Below, piece after piece: positions 17,878 through 27,340 of a stretch of 64,000 nucleotides of DNA. Location of the stretch: positions 123,473-187,472 of the forward strand of contig NZ_AQYJ01000020.1 in the NCBI RefSeq assembly GCF_000380565.1, given 5' to 3'. This DNA comes from Microbulbifer variabilis ATCC 700307. Lineage in GTDB: Bacteria > Pseudomonadota > Gammaproteobacteria > Pseudomonadales > Cellvibrionaceae. The notes beneath the pieces are model-generated. The model was given only the letters and a program-made list of their open reading frames with translations. It had not been told where the DNA came from and made no database searches. Position numbers and translations under genes: made by a program. Position 1 is the stretch's first letter, and each line of letters starts with the position of its first letter.

Positions 17878-19539
17878 ATGTCTTTGTCCCGGAGGCGATT
17901 TCTGCAATTTTCCAGCGCCGGCCTGGCATCCCTGCCACTTCTTAAGGCCTACGGCTCCGGCCAGCAGCCTTTCCAGCACGGCGTTGCCAGCGGTGATCCC
18001 CTGGCCGATCGCGTGATTCTCTGGACCAGGATTACCCCATCGGAAGACCCTTTATTCCAGTCCATGGTGCCCTATAGCTGGCAAATCGCCCTGGACCCGG
18101 AAATGGCGCTGGTAGTGAACAGCGGCAACGGCATGACCGGCCCCGAAGTGGACTACACCATCAAGGTGGATGCCAGTGGCCTGCAGCCTGGGACAACTTA
18201 CTACTACCGTTTTTATTCCAACAGCATGGACTCTCCTGTAGGGCGAACCAGGACCCTGCCTGTAGGTCATGTGGACCGCCTGCGTTTTGCAGTAACCAGC
18301 TGCTCCAACTATCCAATGGGCTTTTTCAACGTCTACCGTGAAATCGCTCAACGTCCCGATTTGGATGTGGTACTGCACCTGGGTGACTACATCTATGAAT
18401 ACGGCCCCGGCGGCTTTGGCACCGGCACCGGGCTTGGACGCGAACCTATCCCCGCGAAGGAAATGGTGGGTATCCAGGATTATCGCCTGCGCTACGCCCA
18501 GTATCGTTCCGACCCCGACTTGCAGGAAGTCCATCGCCAACACCCGTTTATTTGTGTTTGGGACGATCACGAAACCACAAACAATGCCTGGGCCGGTGGG
18601 GCAGAAAACCACGATCCCCAAGATGGCGAAGGTGACTGGTATGTGCGTCGCTCAGTGGCAAATAAGGCCTACTTCGAGTGGATGCCCATCCGCGACAACG
18701 GCATTCTGGACGTATTTGGGGATAGAGCCATTTATCGCAGTTTCCGTTACGGAAACCTGATGGACCTGATGATGCTGGATACCCGCATCGCCGCAAGGGA
18801 TGAACAGGCCAACTGGTTTGACCAGAAAACAGCCGACAATCCAGAGCGCAGCTTACTCGGCCGACAGCAGGAAGAATGGTTGTACCGCGGCCTCACCCAA
18901 TCTCAATCGGACGGTGTACGCTGGCGGGTACTCGGACAACAGGTGATGATGGCGCAGCTCACCCTGGCCAAGGATTTCTCCATTAACATGGATCAGTGGG
19001 ATGGTTATACCGCCTCCCGTACTCGGTTATTCGATCACATTGCCAACAACAACATCGAAAACTTCTTTGTGCTCACCGGAGATATTCACAGTTCCTGGGC
19101 CTGGGACTTGGCCAGCAACCCATTCAGCATTCTCGAATACGGACGCCTTACCGGTCGCGGTGCTCTCGGGGGAGAGTTTGTAACTCCCGGCGTAACCTCC
19201 AGCTTCCTCGATAAGTCACATCTAACTGACGTAGCCGCGATCGCCATGGACGGATTAATTCCGCACTTAAAGTGGGTCAATGTCACCCAGCGCGGCTATT
19301 TGCTGATGGATGTTTCCCACTCCCGTGCCAAGGCCCACTGGTACCATGTGGATACCGTCACCAGTAAGAGCTACAACGCTAGCCTGGCGAGGATGTACAA
19401 GCAGAAGGCCGGCCAAAACCACGTACAACGCGCTTGGAGCGAGAGCACAGCCCCGGAGAATGCACCGGCGCCTGCGCCTGAGTATGGCGCCCTGGCCCGC
19501 AATGCTATCGCTGCCCTGCGCAACCGCTACAACGTATGA
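17878..19539 (+). CDS. phoD: PhoD-family alkaline phosphatase/phosphodiesterase, Tat-exported
   Basis: A 553-aa protein. The N-terminus S-R-R-R-F-L-Q-F is a twin-arginine signal, so it is exported folded. An N-terminal Ig-like PhoD domain (about 35-125) is followed by a metallophosphatase domain with L-H-L-G-D-Y-I-Y-E-Y, C-V-W-D-D-H-E-T-T-N-N and L-T-G-D-I-H-S-S-W. PhoD enzymes use Ca2+ and Fe3+ and release phosphate from mono- and diesters. The start has AAAGGAG. It ends at a strong bidirectional terminator shared with the FimX-like gene. Confidence 0.93.
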   Translation: MSLSRRRFLQFSSAGLASLPLLKAYGSGQQPFQHGVASGDPLADRVILWTRITPSEDPLFQSMVPYSWQIALDPEMALVVNSGNGMTGPEVDYTIKVDASGLQPGTTYYYRFYSNSMDSPVGRTRTLPVGHVDRLRFAVTSCSNYPMGFFNVYREIAQRPDLDVVLHLGDYIYEYGPGGFGTGTGLGREPIPAKEMVGIQDYRLRYAQYRSDPDLQEVHRQHPFICVWDDHETTNNAWAGGAENHDPQDGEGDWYVRRSVANKAYFEWMPIRDNGILDVFGDRAIYRSFRYGNLMDLMMLDTRIAARDEQANWFDQKTADNPERSLLGRQQEEWLYRGLTQSQSDGVRWRVLGQQVMMAQLTLAKDFSINMDQWDGYTASRTRLFDHIANNNIENFFVLTGDIHSSWAWDLASNPFSILEYGRLTGRGALGGEFVTPGVTSSFLDKSHLTDVAAIAMDGLIPHLKWVNVTQRGYLLMDVSHSRAKAHWYHVDTVTSKSYNASLARMYKQKAGQNHVQRAWSESTAPENAPAPAPEYGALARNAIAALRNRYNV

Positions 19540-19564
19540 CCTCACAGAGCTAGGTCCTGTAAAA

Positions 19565-19600
19565 AAAAGCGCGTAACCCGATGGGAAACGCGCTTTTCTT
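19565..19600. terminator. Bidirectional intrinsic terminator
   Basis: AAAAGCGCGT (19565-19574) pairs perfectly with ACGCGCTTTT (19588-19597), flanked by an A-run on the left and a T-run on the right. It ends phoD (+) and the FimX-like gene (-). Confidence 0.9.
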
Positions 19601-19621
19601 ACAGATATAGGCTTGCGGAAA

Positions 19622-21709
19622 TTAATCCAGACTAAAGTCGAAACTCATTTCCTCCGCCGGAGCCTGCACATAGTAGCCCTGGATATAATCGGTACCGGTT
19701 TGCCACAGGGTGGGTAACATGCTGGCCTGCTCGATATGAGGCACAATCACCTTGGTCTCTGCCTCACCCAAACGCTGTACCAGCCCGGCTAAAGATTCGC
19801 TGCTCTCTCCCTCGTCCTGAACTTCACGCACAAACGACGGATCTACCTTGGCCATATCCACTTTTACATGCTCCAGAGCTTTGAAGGGGTTCAAGCCGGT
19901 ACCGAAGTGGCACACAGCCACGCGGCAACCGAGCTGCTGCACCTGGGTAGTGAAATCACGCGCTGCGTGCAGGTTGCTGGTGATGTCCTCCTGGCGCAAC
20001 TGGAAAATCACCGTGCTTGGCGGAACTTTGGCAGCCTTGAAAGCCACCCCCAGCCAGGCAGGCAAACTCGTATCGAGCAGGGAAGCTGTGGTCATATGCA
20101 GCATCAGCGATACATCCTTACCCTTAGCGCGAGCCGCAGCGGCAGCCTTAATCGCGGTGAGAATCACCCAGCGGTCCATCTTGGCGGAAAGACCAGCGTC
20201 GCCCAATTCCTGCAGGAACGCCAGTGGTGCCAGTTCTTCCTTGTCATCGAGCATACGCACCAGCACTTCATACATTTGCTCCCCGGTGCCCTGCAGGCTC
20301 AGGATCGGCTGGAATAAAAGCTTTAGGTTTCCCGCCTCCAGGGCCTGTACCACCCGAGCGCGGTGGTAAGTATCAGCATCAGCGCCACTTTCGGTATCCG
20401 GCTCATACAGGACGAAATTGCCACCCTGCCTCTCCTCTCCCAGAGCTTGCTTATGAGCCACCTGCGCCTGCTCGAGCACCTGCTGTGAACCACTGGAGGC
20501 CTCGCTTAGCAGGGAAATTCCAATAGAGGCAGTAACCTGCTGGGTTTTGCCTGCAGCGTCAAAAATGGTATCGGAAATTTTCTTCAGGATATCGCGCGCG
20601 CGCTGCTCAATACTGTCCGGCGTGGTATCCGGGCTCAACAGGCAGAAGCTGTCATCACTATAATGCGCCAGGGTATCACCGCTTCGCTGGCATCCCTGTA
20701 GCAGTTCAGCCATGGCTTTCTGCAGTGCGTCTGCACCTGCAACGCCTACGGTCTTTTGCACCTCCTCGGCAAAGCGATCCACCCGGATAAACATCAGGCC
20801 ACCGGTGCGATGGGAGTCCGCTGCAGATTTAATCGTGGAGTCGAGTAACGATAAAAAGTGCTGTCGATTAAACAGGCCAGTTAGCGGGTCGCGGTTTTTA
20901 ATATCACTGAGTTGGGCTTCCAATTGCTCAGTGTCGCCCTTGCGCATGGCGATGCGCACTTGCAGGCAGCGCTCCTCTTCGTAAGTAGTACTGAGTACCT
21001 CCGCGCGAGTGGGTAACGGATCACCTGCAACGGTTCGAGCAGTAAACTTCCACTCCTTAGCTTCCACTTCATTGTTATCGATCGCACAGCGCTTGAGAAA
21101 ATCCCGTGCGCCTCCCTGCTCATTTTCAGCCAGCATGTCGATCAGTGGCTGGTACTCAACATCCTCACCACTTTCATAGCCAAAGCGCTCGGCGAAAGAG
21201 TCATTGGCATAAACGATTAGCCCATCGGATACATAGGCTATTGCATCCTTGGAACTGTCCAGAAGCTCTTTGGCACGACCGAGAGTTGCGTGGTAACGAC
21301 GATCATGCAGGCGTGCCTGGCGACGGTTATCCAAGGCGAGCATCTCTCGCTGAATCACCAGCAGAAGGTGCTGGTCCTCATCTACTGTCACCACATCCCG
21401 TGCACCCTGTTTTAACCCCTCCACAATTGGCTGGGAACCACTGCGTTCGGTCAACAGGATAACCGGTACATCTTTTTGCAGCTTACTGATGGTGCGTAGC
21501 GCCACTGCCGGCGGAATCTGGGTGCTACCCTCTGCGGCGATCACAAGGTCCCAGGTTTTATCCTGTACCAAGCGAGTAAAGACCGCTTCACTGGCAACAT
21601 GCTGAGCCCGGTTGGGTCGACCCGCGTTGTGCAGCATGCTGACCAAGCGCTGCGCCTCGGAGGGCATATCGTGAATCAGGAGAAGTCGGATAGTGTCGTT
21701 GCTACTCAT
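19622..21709 (-). CDS. fimX: FimX-like c-di-GMP effector (degenerate REC-PAS-GGDEF-EAL)
   Basis: A 695-aa protein, almost the same length as Pseudomonas FimX. Domains in order: REC-like (1-125, phospho-acceptor region altered), PAS (about 145-255), GGDEF (270-430) and EAL (450-690). The GGDEF core reads S-D-D-S-F (351-355) in place of G-G-D-E-F and the EAL core reads E-V-L (481-483), so neither cyclase nor phosphodiesterase activity is expected. FimX binds c-di-GMP through such an EVL domain and controls type IV pilus assembly and twitching. Its neighbourhood with serB matches pseudomonads. No pil genes are in the window. Confidence 0.85.
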   Translation of the reverse strand: MSSNDTIRLLLIHDMPSEAQRLVSMLHNAGRPNRAQHVASEAVFTRLVQDKTWDLVIAAEGSTQIPPAVALRTISKLQKDVPVILLTERSGSQPIVEGLKQGARDVVTVDEDQHLLLVIQREMLALDNRRQARLHDRRYHATLGRAKELLDSSKDAIAYVSDGLIVYANDSFAERFGYESGEDVEYQPLIDMLAENEQGGARDFLKRCAIDNNEVEAKEWKFTARTVAGDPLPTRAEVLSTTYEEERCLQVRIAMRKGDTEQLEAQLSDIKNRDPLTGLFNRQHFLSLLDSTIKSAADSHRTGGLMFIRVDRFAEEVQKTVGVAGADALQKAMAELLQGCQRSGDTLAHYSDDSFCLLSPDTTPDSIEQRARDILKKISDTIFDAAGKTQQVTASIGISLLSEASSGSQQVLEQAQVAHKQALGEERQGGNFVLYEPDTESGADADTYHRARVVQALEAGNLKLLFQPILSLQGTGEQMYEVLVRMLDDKEELAPLAFLQELGDAGLSAKMDRWVILTAIKAAAAARAKGKDVSLMLHMTTASLLDTSLPAWLGVAFKAAKVPPSTVIFQLRQEDITSNLHAARDFTTQVQQLGCRVAVCHFGTGLNPFKALEHVKVDMAKVDPSFVREVQDEGESSESLAGLVQRLGEAETKVIVPHIEQASMLPTLWQTGTDYIQGYYVQAPAEEMSFDFSLD

Positions 21710-22051
21710 TTTTTGCTCTATTTATTCAGGGCAGCGTACCGCTACCGCATGCGGTAAGTTTAGGGGCCTCCTGTAGTGGCATACAAGGCCACATCGGGGT
21801 GGTACGCGTGACTCAAGTCACACAAATCTCCCTGTCGTAAATGCACGCCTTAGAATTATCATCTGCTAATTAGCAATCACTAATTGGCTCTGGAAACCTT
21901 ATCTCTTTCAACCTACAGCCTAAGACGAGCCCAGAGCTCGGCGGCAACTATATAGATAGGCGAGTCGGTACATTTAGCCTAGATCAATTTAACGCTATTT
22001 TTACAGCACTTTAATCCTGGTACTTTATAGAGGAATAACCTTCTGTATTTT
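21710..22051. other. Intergenic region with two short palindromes
   Basis: No gene is supported in these 342 bp. TACCGCATGCGGTA (21743-21756) is a perfect 14-bp palindrome 34 bp before the FimX-like gene, and GTGACT-CA-AGTCAC (21808-21821) is a second dyad. They may be operator sites of the FimX-like gene. Confidence 0.45.
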
Positions 22052-23092
22052 CTAGTTGCTTTCAGATAACTCTATGGGTGTTTTGGAGGGTACACCGGGG
22101 ATTTCCCGCACCAATTTCGGTACCAAGTATCCAGGCAATCGATGACGTAGTTCTTCAATTATTTGCAACGCCCTGCTATCACTCACTTCAAAATGCGCCG
22201 CACCCTTGACCCTATCTAACTGGTGCAGGTAATAAGGCAACACGCCCGCGTCAAACAGTGTTTCGCTAAGGCCTTCCAGGGCTGCACAACTATCATTGAT
22301 ACCACGCAACAGTACCGCTTGATTCAGCAATGTGACTCCAGCAGCGCGAAGACAAGAAAGTGCGTTACGTACCTCATCATCAATTTCGTTGGCGTGATTA
22401 CAGTGCAGAACCAATACCGGCTTCAGGCGTGAGCCAGTAAACCAGGACAGCATTTCGTCGGTGATACGGCTCGGCGCCACTATTGGTAAGCGGGTGTGAA
22501 TGCGCAGTTTATCCAGATGTGCTATCTGCACCAGCTCATTACTTAGCCAAGAGAGCTGGCGATCATTGATCACCAAAGGATCACCACCGCTTAAAATCAC
22601 TTCTCGCAACTCCGTATGTGCACGCACATAATCCAGAGCCGCCGACCACTGCTTTCGATTCAGGTGGTTCTCACTGTAGGGAAATTCGCGGCGAAAACAG
22701 TAACGACAATTCACCGCACATTGCCCTGCAGTAATTAGCAGCAGGCGACCGTGATACTTATGCACCACTCCGGGCAGAGGGTTTGCCTCAGCCTCCTGAA
22801 GAGGGTCTGCACTAAACCCCACCACTGTTTCCAACTCTGCAGCACCGGGTAAAACCTGCAGAAGTAATGGATCTTTCGGGTCAGCAGGTCGCATACGCTT
22901 GATAAATGGACGCGGCACGCGCAAGGAAAACTGGCTACTAGCATTCAGGGCTTCGGGTAATTGGGCTGGATCCAATTGCAACAACCGGATTAGCTCGGCA
23001 GGATCAGTGACCACATCAGATAAATCATCCTGCCAGCGGCGGGACTCACGAGTGCCGATCAGTTTGCTGTCGATAGGTGATGGATTCGCCAT
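22052..23092 (-). CDS. epmB: EF-P beta-lysylation protein (lysine 2,3-aminomutase-like)
   Basis: A 346-aa radical SAM enzyme that turns (S)-alpha-lysine into (R)-beta-lysine for attachment to EF-P. The 4Fe-4S cysteines are C125, C129 and C132 (C-A-V-N-C-R-Y-C). PLP and lysine-binding segments follow (S-G-G-D-P-L, L-H-C-N-H). The length is close to E. coli YjeK (342), shorter than true clostridial aminomutases. epmB lies on the opposite strand, separated from efp-epmA by a two-gene unit. Confidence 0.95.
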   Translation of the reverse strand: MANPSPIDSKLIGTRESRRWQDDLSDVVTDPAELIRLLQLDPAQLPEALNASSQFSLRVPRPFIKRMRPADPKDPLLLQVLPGAAELETVVGFSADPLQEAEANPLPGVVHKYHGRLLLITAGQCAVNCRYCFRREFPYSENHLNRKQWSAALDYVRAHTELREVILSGGDPLVINDRQLSWLSNELVQIAHLDKLRIHTRLPIVAPSRITDEMLSWFTGSRLKPVLVLHCNHANEIDDEVRNALSCLRAAGVTLLNQAVLLRGINDSCAALEGLSETLFDAGVLPYYLHQLDRVKGAAHFEVSDSRALQIIEELRHRLPGYLVPKLVREIPGVPSKTPIELSESN

Positions 23093-23768
23093 AGGGTTAC
23101 GCAGGCATTAGGGAAAACACTAGAGGTGAGGCAATTGTACCAGAAGCGGACTACAGCCCGGGCAACTCTGCGATGCATGCCCGAATAAGCCTGGCTCGAA
23201 GCCAAATATCATCAAAGCAAGAGGATCAGAACCATATAGTCACGCGCACTGCAAACCAACAAATATCGATCCAGGCCGAAAAGCTCGACCTGAACCCTAT
23301 GAAGCAAGCCCAACGCAAGAGTTTATCCGTATATTTTCCAACTATTGTCTATTCAACTTCATCACAAAAACAGTAAAAAAAAATTGAAGAATAAACTAGC
23401 GCCAAACGGCTTGTGAAAACAGTAGTAGCAATACGGTTCGCCCCAGCAGGTCCCTATGGGCTTGGCCTGGAAGCGAAGCGGCAACTTCACCGCCCGAGAG
23501 AACAAAGAATTATCCTTGAATAAAGAAACACGCTTAGTAAAAAAATAACTATCAAATTGAAAATATTACTTTTCGTACAAATTTCTTTAGGAAATTCTTC
23601 ATAATTCCCCCATTCCCAACAGGGTTAATACGGTGTTAATTTAACCAAAGACAAAGCAATAATAACCTTGTCTTTCTTGAATTCAGTGCACTCGAATTTC
23701 AATAAAAATTAAATCGGGGTAATAACCTAGCCCTGCAGAAAAATGGAATTACAAAAAGGAAAAATTCG
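23093..23768. other. AT-rich 676-bp intergenic region with a GC-rich island
   Basis: Most of it is AT-rich and without a credible gene. A GC-rich island at about 23440-23506 (from ggttcgcccc to accgcccgag) can fold into short hairpins (CCC-TAT-GGG; GCGG...CCGC) and differs in composition from the rest. GGTTAA (23623-23628) and TTAACC (23641-23646) form a dyad about 120 bp before the diiron-protein gene. Confidence 0.5.
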
Positions 23769-24479
23769 ATGGAAATGCAGCTCGAATTACTTGAGGCAAA
23801 TAAAGATTTACTGATTGAGCAGACCCGCGCTCATCCTTTCCTCAAGCGCTGCCGCGATGGCTCTGTAACCATAGAAGAGCTGAAAATTTTCCTGGTACAA
23901 CAGGGAATTTACAGTAGTTACTTCGTGCGTTACCTGTGTGCGATGATGGCAAATCTCCCCAGTAATAAAGAGGTTCACGAACTGGCAGAAAACCTGATGG
24001 AGGAGCTTGGCCTGGAGCCGGACAGCCCCAAGCCACATGCAGAAATTTACCGTGAAACCCTCGAGCATTTTGGCTTGAGCCTGGAAAATGCGGAAATGCT
24101 GCCGGGCACTCAATATTTGATAGACACTATGTTCCAGCACTGTCGCGACCTGCGTGCAAGCTCCGGTCTGGGCGCACTGTGTCTGGGAGCCGAAGCCTTG
24201 GTACCGGATCTGTACAGCGATATTGTTGCCGGCTTCCGCTCCTGTGGTATCGCTGACAAACATCTCACCTTCTTCTTGCTGCACATTGAATGTGATGATG
24301 GTCATGCAGAAACCATTCGTGACATTATGATCGAGATCGGCAGTCAGGATGCCTCGCAACTCGACGTTATGCTGGATGCAGGCCGCCGCCTGGTACAAGC
24401 CCGCCAGCAGTTTTTTGACTCGATCGAAACTGCCTACCACGCCATGACCCCAGAGCAAGTCCAGGCAATCCCTGCCTAA
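23769..24479 (+). CDS. Heme-oxygenase-like diiron protein
   Basis: A 236-aa all-helical protein. The ligand set of heme-oxygenase-like diiron oxidases/oxygenases can be read: E79 (M-E-E-L), H90 (P-K-P-H), E142 (G-A-E-A), and H172-x-x-x-D176-x-x-H179 (H-I-E-C-D-D-G-H). Relatives include UndA, BesC, SznF and the chlamydial CADD, which act on very different substrates (fatty acids, amino acids, PABA precursors). The substrate here is not known. A strong AAAGGA precedes the ATG. The class II aldolase gene follows on the same strand 167 nt downstream, with a stable hairpin between. Confidence 0.8.
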   Translation: MEMQLELLEANKDLLIEQTRAHPFLKRCRDGSVTIEELKIFLVQQGIYSSYFVRYLCAMMANLPSNKEVHELAENLMEELGLEPDSPKPHAEIYRETLEHFGLSLENAEMLPGTQYLIDTMFQHCRDLRASSGLGALCLGAEALVPDLYSDIVAGFRSCGIADKHLTFFLLHIECDDGHAETIRDIMIEIGSQDASQLDVMLDAGRRLVQARQQFFDSIETAYHAMTPEQVQAIPA

Positions 24480-24486
24480 GCCGTGT

Positions 24487-24516
24487 GTGCCCAGCAACTA
24501 AAAAGTAGCTGGGCAC
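24487..24516 (+). other. Hairpin between the diiron protein and aldolase genes
   Basis: GTGCCCAGC (24487-24495) pairs exactly with GCTGGGCAC (24508-24516), 8 nt after the stop. The loop is A-rich and no T-run follows, so it may be a mRNA-stabilising end or a weak terminator. Confidence 0.5.
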
Positions 24517-24646
24517 TGCACAAGGATGTGAAGGCAATAGCACTAACCCCACACCTGTTGCGATAAATTCAAAATGGGATTTTTCTAGAGGCATTCTGCA
24601 AGACAGTGCCCCTCGAAATCCTATGCTATCAGCATTGGAGTACAAC

Positions 24647-25441
24647 ATGGCTGAAACACTATCCATGCAAAAACGCGAGCTTATTGAGCGCGCCAGCAAA
24701 TCCATGAAACTACACTTGGACATGCCCCAATGGTCCCTGCGGGAGAAGCTTGCACTTACCTGCCGCATTTTATTTACTCATGGGCACGATTCCGGTTTGG
24801 CAGGGCAAATTACAGCCCGCGCAGAAACCCCGGGCAATTACTATACCCAGCGCCTTGGCTTAGGCTTTGATGAAATTACCGCATCCAACCTGCTCGAAGT
24901 CAACGAAGACCTTGATGTCCTGTCCGGTGAAGGGATGGCTAACCCCGCTAACCGTTTTCATACTTGGATTTACCGAGCAAGGCCGGATGTAAAGTGTATT
25001 GTGCATTCCCACCCAATTCATATTTCCGCACTGTCCATGCTGGAGCGTCCACTGAAAATTTCCCATATGGACGCCTGCATGTTGTATGAGGATATCGCTT
25101 TCCTCAAAGAGTGGCCCGGCGTACCGGTAGGAAACAACGAAGGCGAAATTATTGCGGAGGCAATAGGGGACAAACGTGCCATTCTCCTTGCCCACCATGG
25201 TCTGATCATCGCATGTCGCTCGGTGGAGGAAGCCTGCTCCATGGCCCTGCAATGCGAGCGTGCCGCCCAGCTGCAGATGCTGGCGGAATCTGCAGGTACC
25301 ATTCAGGACATAGCGCCGGAGTTGGGCCGCGAGGCTCACGATTGGATACTGCAGGAAAAGCGCAGCCAGGCAACCTTTGCCTATTACGCTAGGCGCCTGC
25401 TGCGGGACATTGATAACACCAGCGATAACCCCCTGAGCTGA
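24647..25441 (+). CDS. Class II aldolase/adducin-family protein
   Basis: A 264-aa protein of the fold of L-fuculose-phosphate aldolase. Zinc ligands are visible in V-H-S-H-P and A-H-H-G-L-I. It also has the G-N-x-x-R-like region replaced by G-Q-I-T-A-R, and D-S-G-L-A-G-Q early in the chain, which resembles the group often annotated simply as aldolase. Some relatives are decarboxylases or epimerases. The start at 24647 has TTGGAG 6 nt upstream. It is probably a partner of the diiron protein before it. Confidence 0.85.
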   Translation: MAETLSMQKRELIERASKSMKLHLDMPQWSLREKLALTCRILFTHGHDSGLAGQITARAETPGNYYTQRLGLGFDEITASNLLEVNEDLDVLSGEGMANPANRFHTWIYRARPDVKCIVHSHPIHISALSMLERPLKISHMDACMLYEDIAFLKEWPGVPVGNNEGEIIAEAIGDKRAILLAHHGLIIACRSVEEACSMALQCERAAQLQMLAESAGTIQDIAPELGREAHDWILQEKRSQATFAYYARRLLRDIDNTSDNPLS

Positions 25442-25463
25442 TACACACTCCTGTCACCCTCTT

Positions 25464-25493
25464 CAGTCCGCAAGCCTTGCGGTTCGCGGACTG
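25464..25493. terminator. Hairpin after the aldolase gene
   Basis: CAGTCCGC (25464-25471) pairs with GCGGACTG (25486-25493); the inner CCGCAAG-C-CTTGCGG is an alternative stem. It lies 22 nt after the aldolase stop and before the efp promoter. No T-run is present. Confidence 0.45.
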
Positions 25494-25527
25494 CTTCAAA
25501 TCTACCACTAGGCCCAGTCGTAGCGCT

Positions 25528-25556
25528 TCGTTCAAGGCGCCCCCCTCCTGTATAAT
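25528..25556 (+). promoter_or_regulatory. efp promoter (candidate)
   Basis: A consensus TATAAT lies at 25551-25556. The best -35 match is poor (TTCGTT or TCGTTC at 25527-25533). It would give a leader of about 160 nt before efp. Confidence rests mainly on the -10 box. Confidence 0.4.
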
Positions 25557-25723
25557 CTCGCCCCATCTTTTCAGGGCTGCCGGTGAATTCTTTGCGCCGG
25601 AGCCGAACGAGTCGCTCGCAGCTATCAGATTTGGCGGCAGCCAACAGAGCTACCCGGCCTGAACGGGAAGAAAAACTCGTTAAAAATCATATAGATAAAC
25701 GACTTATAAGGGCTCTATTTGCT

Positions 25724-26296
25724 ATGGCTAGTTACTCCACCAACGAATTTAAGGGCGGCCTCAAGGTAATGCTGGACGGCGACCCCTGCTCTATCGTGGA
25801 AAACGAGTTCGTAAAACCTGGCAAGGGCCAGGCATTTAACCGCGTAAAACTGCGCAACCTGAAGACCGGACGAGTTTGGGAACGTACCTTCCGCTCCGGC
25901 GAGAGCCTGGAAAGCGCGGATGTAATGGATCGCGAAATGGAATACCTCTACAACGATGGAGAGTTCTACCATTTCATGGAGCCAGAAACTTTCGAACAGC
26001 ACCAGGCCAGTACAGATGCCGTGGGGGATGCAGCTAAGTGGCTCAAGGAACAGGATATTTGCACTGTGACCCTTTACAACGGTGTACCGCTGGCAGTAAC
26101 CCCCCCCAATCATGTGATCCTTGAAATCACTGACACCGACCCTGGCCTGCGCGGTGATACCGCCCAGGGTGGCACCAAGCCCGCTACCCTGGCTACCGGC
26201 GCCGTAGTTAAGGTGCCCCTGTTCCTGGAGATTGGCGAAACCATCAAAGTGGACACGCGCACCGGCGAATATCTGGGCCGCGCCAAAGAAGACTGA
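25724..26296 (+). CDS. efp: Elongation factor P
   Basis: A 190-aa translation factor that rescues ribosomes stalled at proline runs. The acceptor lysine K34 is in P-G-K-G-Q, the type modified with beta-lysine by EpmA and EpmB, both present in this window. The start at 25724 (M-A-S-Y-S-T-N-E-F) is fixed by family length; the in-frame upstream extension of 47 residues is not protein-like. epmA follows at a distance of 53 nt, so the two are likely co-transcribed. Confidence 0.96.
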   Translation: MASYSTNEFKGGLKVMLDGDPCSIVENEFVKPGKGQAFNRVKLRNLKTGRVWERTFRSGESLESADVMDREMEYLYNDGEFYHFMEPETFEQHQASTDAVGDAAKWLKEQDICTVTLYNGVPLAVTPPNHVILEITDTDPGLRGDTAQGGTKPATLATGAVVKVPLFLEIGETIKVDTRTGEYLGRAKED

Positions 26297-26349
26297 TTTT
26301 TCCTTCCCTGTGGGCGGCCACCCGGCCGCCCGCTGCCTGAGCCACTTCA

Positions 26350-27303
26350 ATGACTACTGACCTATGGCGCCCCAGCGCCACCATTAAAGCCCTGCGCCAA
26401 CGCGCCTCGCTGCTAGCAAAGATCCGCCACTTTTTTACCCAACGCCAGATTTTGGAGGCGGACGTACCGGTGCTATCACGCCGCGCTACCAGCGATCCAC
26501 ACATCGAATCTATCAGTGCCCTGTGTATTGGCTCTCCCGCCTACCTCGCCACCAGCCCGGAGTTCGGCTTAAAACGGCTGCTGGCCGCAGGCATTGGCGA
26601 CTGCTACTACTTGGGCAAAGCCTTTCGTCAGGGCGAGGCAGGTAGCCGCCACAATCCGGAATTTACCATGCTGGAGTGGTACCGCTGCGGTTGGGATGAC
26701 CACCGCCTGATGGATGAGGTAGCAGACTTACTCCGCAAGGTACTGGGTATTTCCCAGGTGCAATCCCTCAGTTATCGCGCGCTTTTTCAGCGTGAACTAC
26801 AACTGGACCCCCACAGCGCCAGCGACAGAGAGTTGATCGCCTGTGTCGAACGGGAAGTGGAGTTGTCCTTTACCCCTGTCGAGCGTGCCGAATGCCTCGA
26901 TCTACTGATGAGTCATCGCCTGGAGCCCGCCATGGGCGAGGGTATTACCCTGCTCTTCGACTTCCCCGCTGACCAGGCCGCACTCGCCAAAGTGATTCCA
27001 GACGAACAGGGCATTCCGGTCGCGCGTCGCTTTGAGGCCTATGTCGGAGGGCTGGAATTGGCAAACGGCTACTGGGAGTTGACCGACAGCACCGAACAGC
27101 TACGTCGTTTCGAGGCAGACTTGGCCTACCGAAGGGCCCATAACCGCATTGCAAACCCCTTTGAAGAACGCCTGGTTTCTGCCATGCAAGAGGGCATGCC
27201 CGAATGTGCAGGTGTGGCTTTAGGGGTGGACCGCCTGTTGATGCTGGCAGGAGGCTATGACTCTATCGAGGATGTCATCGCCTTCCCCATAGAGCGCGCC
27301 TAA
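26350..27303 (+). CDS. epmA: EF-P lysine-lysyltransferase (EpmA/PoxA/GenX)
   Basis: A 317-aa class II lysyl-tRNA synthetase paralogue without the anticodon-binding domain; it attaches beta-lysine to K34 of EF-P. Motif 2 lies in F-R-Q-G-E-A-G-S-R-H-N-P-E-F-T-M-L-E-W-Y and motif 3 in G-V-A-L-G-V-D-R-L-L-M. The length matches E. coli EpmA (325). Confidence 0.95.
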   Translation: MTTDLWRPSATIKALRQRASLLAKIRHFFTQRQILEADVPVLSRRATSDPHIESISALCIGSPAYLATSPEFGLKRLLAAGIGDCYYLGKAFRQGEAGSRHNPEFTMLEWYRCGWDDHRLMDEVADLLRKVLGISQVQSLSYRALFQRELQLDPHSASDRELIACVEREVELSFTPVERAECLDLLMSHRLEPAMGEGITLLFDFPADQAALAKVIPDEQGIPVARRFEAYVGGLELANGYWELTDSTEQLRRFEADLAYRRAHNRIANPFEERLVSAMQEGMPECAGVALGVDRLLMLAGGYDSIEDVIAFPIERA

Positions 27304-27340
27304 ATTCTACTGATACCTACTCACTAACGTGTACAGTAAG

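Noticed and set aside
23173..23376. 67-codon frame in the 676-bp gap
   Set aside because: Polar low-information sequence, no Shine-Dalgarno, no sign of selection.
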